Shown here: in pieces, positions 5,875 to 6,509 of the stretch
How the letters are laid out: every line of letters starts with the position of its first letter
How positions within the stretch are numbered: the stretch's first letter is position 1
From: Candidatus Fermentibacteraceae bacterium
GTDB lineage: Bacteria > Fermentibacterota > Fermentibacteria > Fermentibacterales > JCC-6
Assembly: GCA_021162285.1 (NCBI GenBank)
Contig: JAGGYZ010000073.1
Location: 1 to 6,509 of the forward strand
DNA: 6,509 nt
Direction: 5' to 3'
Made by a program: the position numbers and the translations under genes
Notes under the pieces: generated by a model
Told to the model about the DNA's origin: nothing
Database searches by the model: none
Seen by the model: the letters and a program-made list of their open reading frames with translations, nothing else

Positions 5875-5905
5875 GGGGGGGTACTCTGGTGCCCCCTCTG
5901 TTTTT
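5875..5905 (+). terminator. Rho-independent terminator after kbl
   Basis: A 10-bp stem pairs 5875-5884 (seven G, then TAC) with 5889-5898 (GTG, five C, TC). It has two G-U pairs and a TCTG tetraloop, and is followed by TGTTTTT (5899-5905). It begins 15 bp after the kbl stop and should end the acsA-acp-kbl transcript. Confidence 0.9.
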
Positions 5906-5932
5906 GACAATTCTGATTTTCATCTGTAGAAT
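5904..5932 (+). promoter_or_regulatory. Strong sigma-70-type promoter of satP
   Basis: TTGACA (5904-5909), a perfect -35 box, is followed after exactly 17 bp by TAGAAT (5927-5932), 5 of 6 matches to TATAAT. The -35 box shares two bases with the T-tract of the preceding terminator. The start point should be near 5939, giving a leader of about 47 nt. This separates satP transcription from the upstream genes. Confidence 0.85.
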
Positions 5933-5936
5933 CGCC

Positions 5937-5973
5937 CCTGTGCGTCGTCAACAGCCGAAAAAAGTAACACAGG
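5937..5973 (+). repeat. Inverted repeat in the satP leader
   Basis: CCTGTG (5937-5942) can pair with CACAGG (5968-5973) across 25 nt. The right arm covers the first bases of the satP ribosome binding site (AGGAGAGGA, 5971-5979), and the left arm lies at the predicted transcript start. A 6-bp pairing with a large loop is weak and may be chance. Confidence 0.25.
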
Positions 5974-5985
5974 AGAGGAAACGGA

Positions 5986-6509
5986 ATGATCGAAAACAAG
6001 CTGGCAAACCCTGCCCCCCTTGGTCTTATGGGGTTTGGAATGACTACAGTTCTTCTTAACATCCACAATGCGGGATTTTTCCCCATGGATGTTAACATCA
6101 TGGCCATGGGTATTCTGTACGGAGGTATTGCCCAGATCATTGCCGGCATCATGGAGTTCAGAAAGGGCAACACATTCGGAACAACTGCTTTTGTCAGTTT
6201 TGGTTCTTTCTGGATCAGTCTGGTATTCATAGTAATGAAAGGTGGCGCCGACAGGGTTTTCCTTGGCTGGTACCTCTTCATGTGGGGTCTTCTTGCGTTC
6301 TGGCTCTGGTTTGCAACTTTCGGCAAGCACAGGGCGATACAGGTTGTGTTTGCCAGTGTAACCGGTCTTTTCTGGCTTCTTGCTGTTGAGCACTGGTTTG
6401 AAATGCCTGCATTCTTCAGCGTATTTACAGGTTTCGAGGGAATCCTGTGCGGGCTTTCGGCCATATACCTGGCAGCTGCCGAAGTGCTTAATGAAGACAA
6501 AGGCAGAAC
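5986..6509 (+). CDS. satP: Acetate/succinate channel of the SatP (AceTr, YaaH) family (partial)
   Basis: Inner-membrane protein that moves acetate, and in E. coli also succinate, with protons. I translated 174 codons from ATG 5986 with no stop before the window edge. The start has AGGAGAGGA at 5971-5979, ending 6 nt before the ATG. The family signature NPAPLGL lies at residues 8-14, followed by MGFGMTTVLLNIHNAGFF (15-32), YGGIAQIIAG (45-54) and KGNTFGTTAF (60-69). Six hydrophobic helices are visible between about residues 12 and 165. The last visible residues, EVLNEDKGR, correspond to EVLNEQFGR near the C-terminus of the roughly 188-residue E. coli protein, so only about ten residues are missing. 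It has its own strong promoter. Its place next to the acetate-activating enzyme suggests it supplies that pathway's substrate, or alternatively exports fermentation acetate. Confidence 0.95.
   Translation, partial: MIENKLANPAPLGLMGFGMTTVLLNIHNAGFFPMDVNIMAMGILYGGIAQIIAGIMEFRKGNTFGTTAFVSFGSFWISLVFIVMKGGADRVFLGWYLFMWGLLAFWLWFATFGKHRAIQVVFASVTGLFWLLAVEHWFEMPAFFSVFTGFEGILCGLSAIYLAAAEVLNEDKGR

Noticed and set aside
5733..6500. Long minus-strand frame opposite satP and the end of kbl
   Set aside because: Antisense to two confidently identified genes, a terminator and a promoter. The translated sequence shows no family features.
1..6509. CRISPR arrays, insertion sequences, phage or integrase genes, rRNA or tRNA genes
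   Set aside because: Looked for on both strands; no repeated spacer pattern, transposase motif, terminal repeat pair or RNA gene signature was found.

Overview
This is a bacterial chromosomal window of moderate, roughly mid-40s percent GC. It holds two divergent gene blocks separated by a spacer of about 420 bp. Gene content suggests an anaerobe or facultative anaerobe with a sodium-linked energy metabolism and an acetate economy. The evidence is a Rex NADH/NAD+ sensor, Mrp-type antiporter subunits, an acetyl-CoA-synthetase-like enzyme and a SatP-type acetate channel. I cannot name the phylum from the sequence alone.

Left block (minus strand, 1-1664): rex, mrpE, mrpF and mrpG (cut by the window edge) form one tight operon. 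The first two junctions are 4-bp ATGA overlaps and the third is a 3-bp gap. A strong sigma-70-type promoter (TTGACG, 17 bp, TATACT) precedes rex. A Rex-type operator with a second, overlapping copy lies around the expected transcription start, so rex is probably autoregulated and carries the antiporter genes under the same redox control. E-F-G come first here, whereas a standard mrp operon ends with them. That order is the one found in Mbh/Mbx-type Mrp-like complexes, so the operon should continue beyond base 1.

Spacer (1665-2086): besides the rex promoter and operator it holds two overlapping palindromes at the -35 region and a perfect 10-bp inverted repeat with a 23-nt loop. I see no convincing gene in the rest.

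Right block (plus strand, 2087-6509): acpS (holo-ACP synthase) comes first. After a gap with a plausible promoter come an acetyl-CoA-synthetase-like adenylating enzyme, a small acyl carrier protein and a KBL-type alpha-oxoamine synthase, in close succession. A strong rho-independent terminator closes this unit. A near-consensus promoter (TTGACA, 17 bp, TAGAAT) begins inside the terminator's T-tract and drives satP, which runs off the right edge about ten residues before its expected end.

Read together, the right block looks like a short pathway. SatP brings in acetate, the AcsA-like enzyme activates it, AcpS primes the carrier protein, and the PLP enzyme condenses the acyl group with an amino acid, probably glycine. 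A dedicated carrier protein between an acetyl-activating enzyme and a KBL-like enzyme is the unusual part, because classical KBL uses free acetyl-CoA. The layout resembles the acyl-ACP synthetase / ACP / serine palmitoyltransferase trio of bacterial sphingolipid synthesis, but with enzymes that look specific for short acyl chains.
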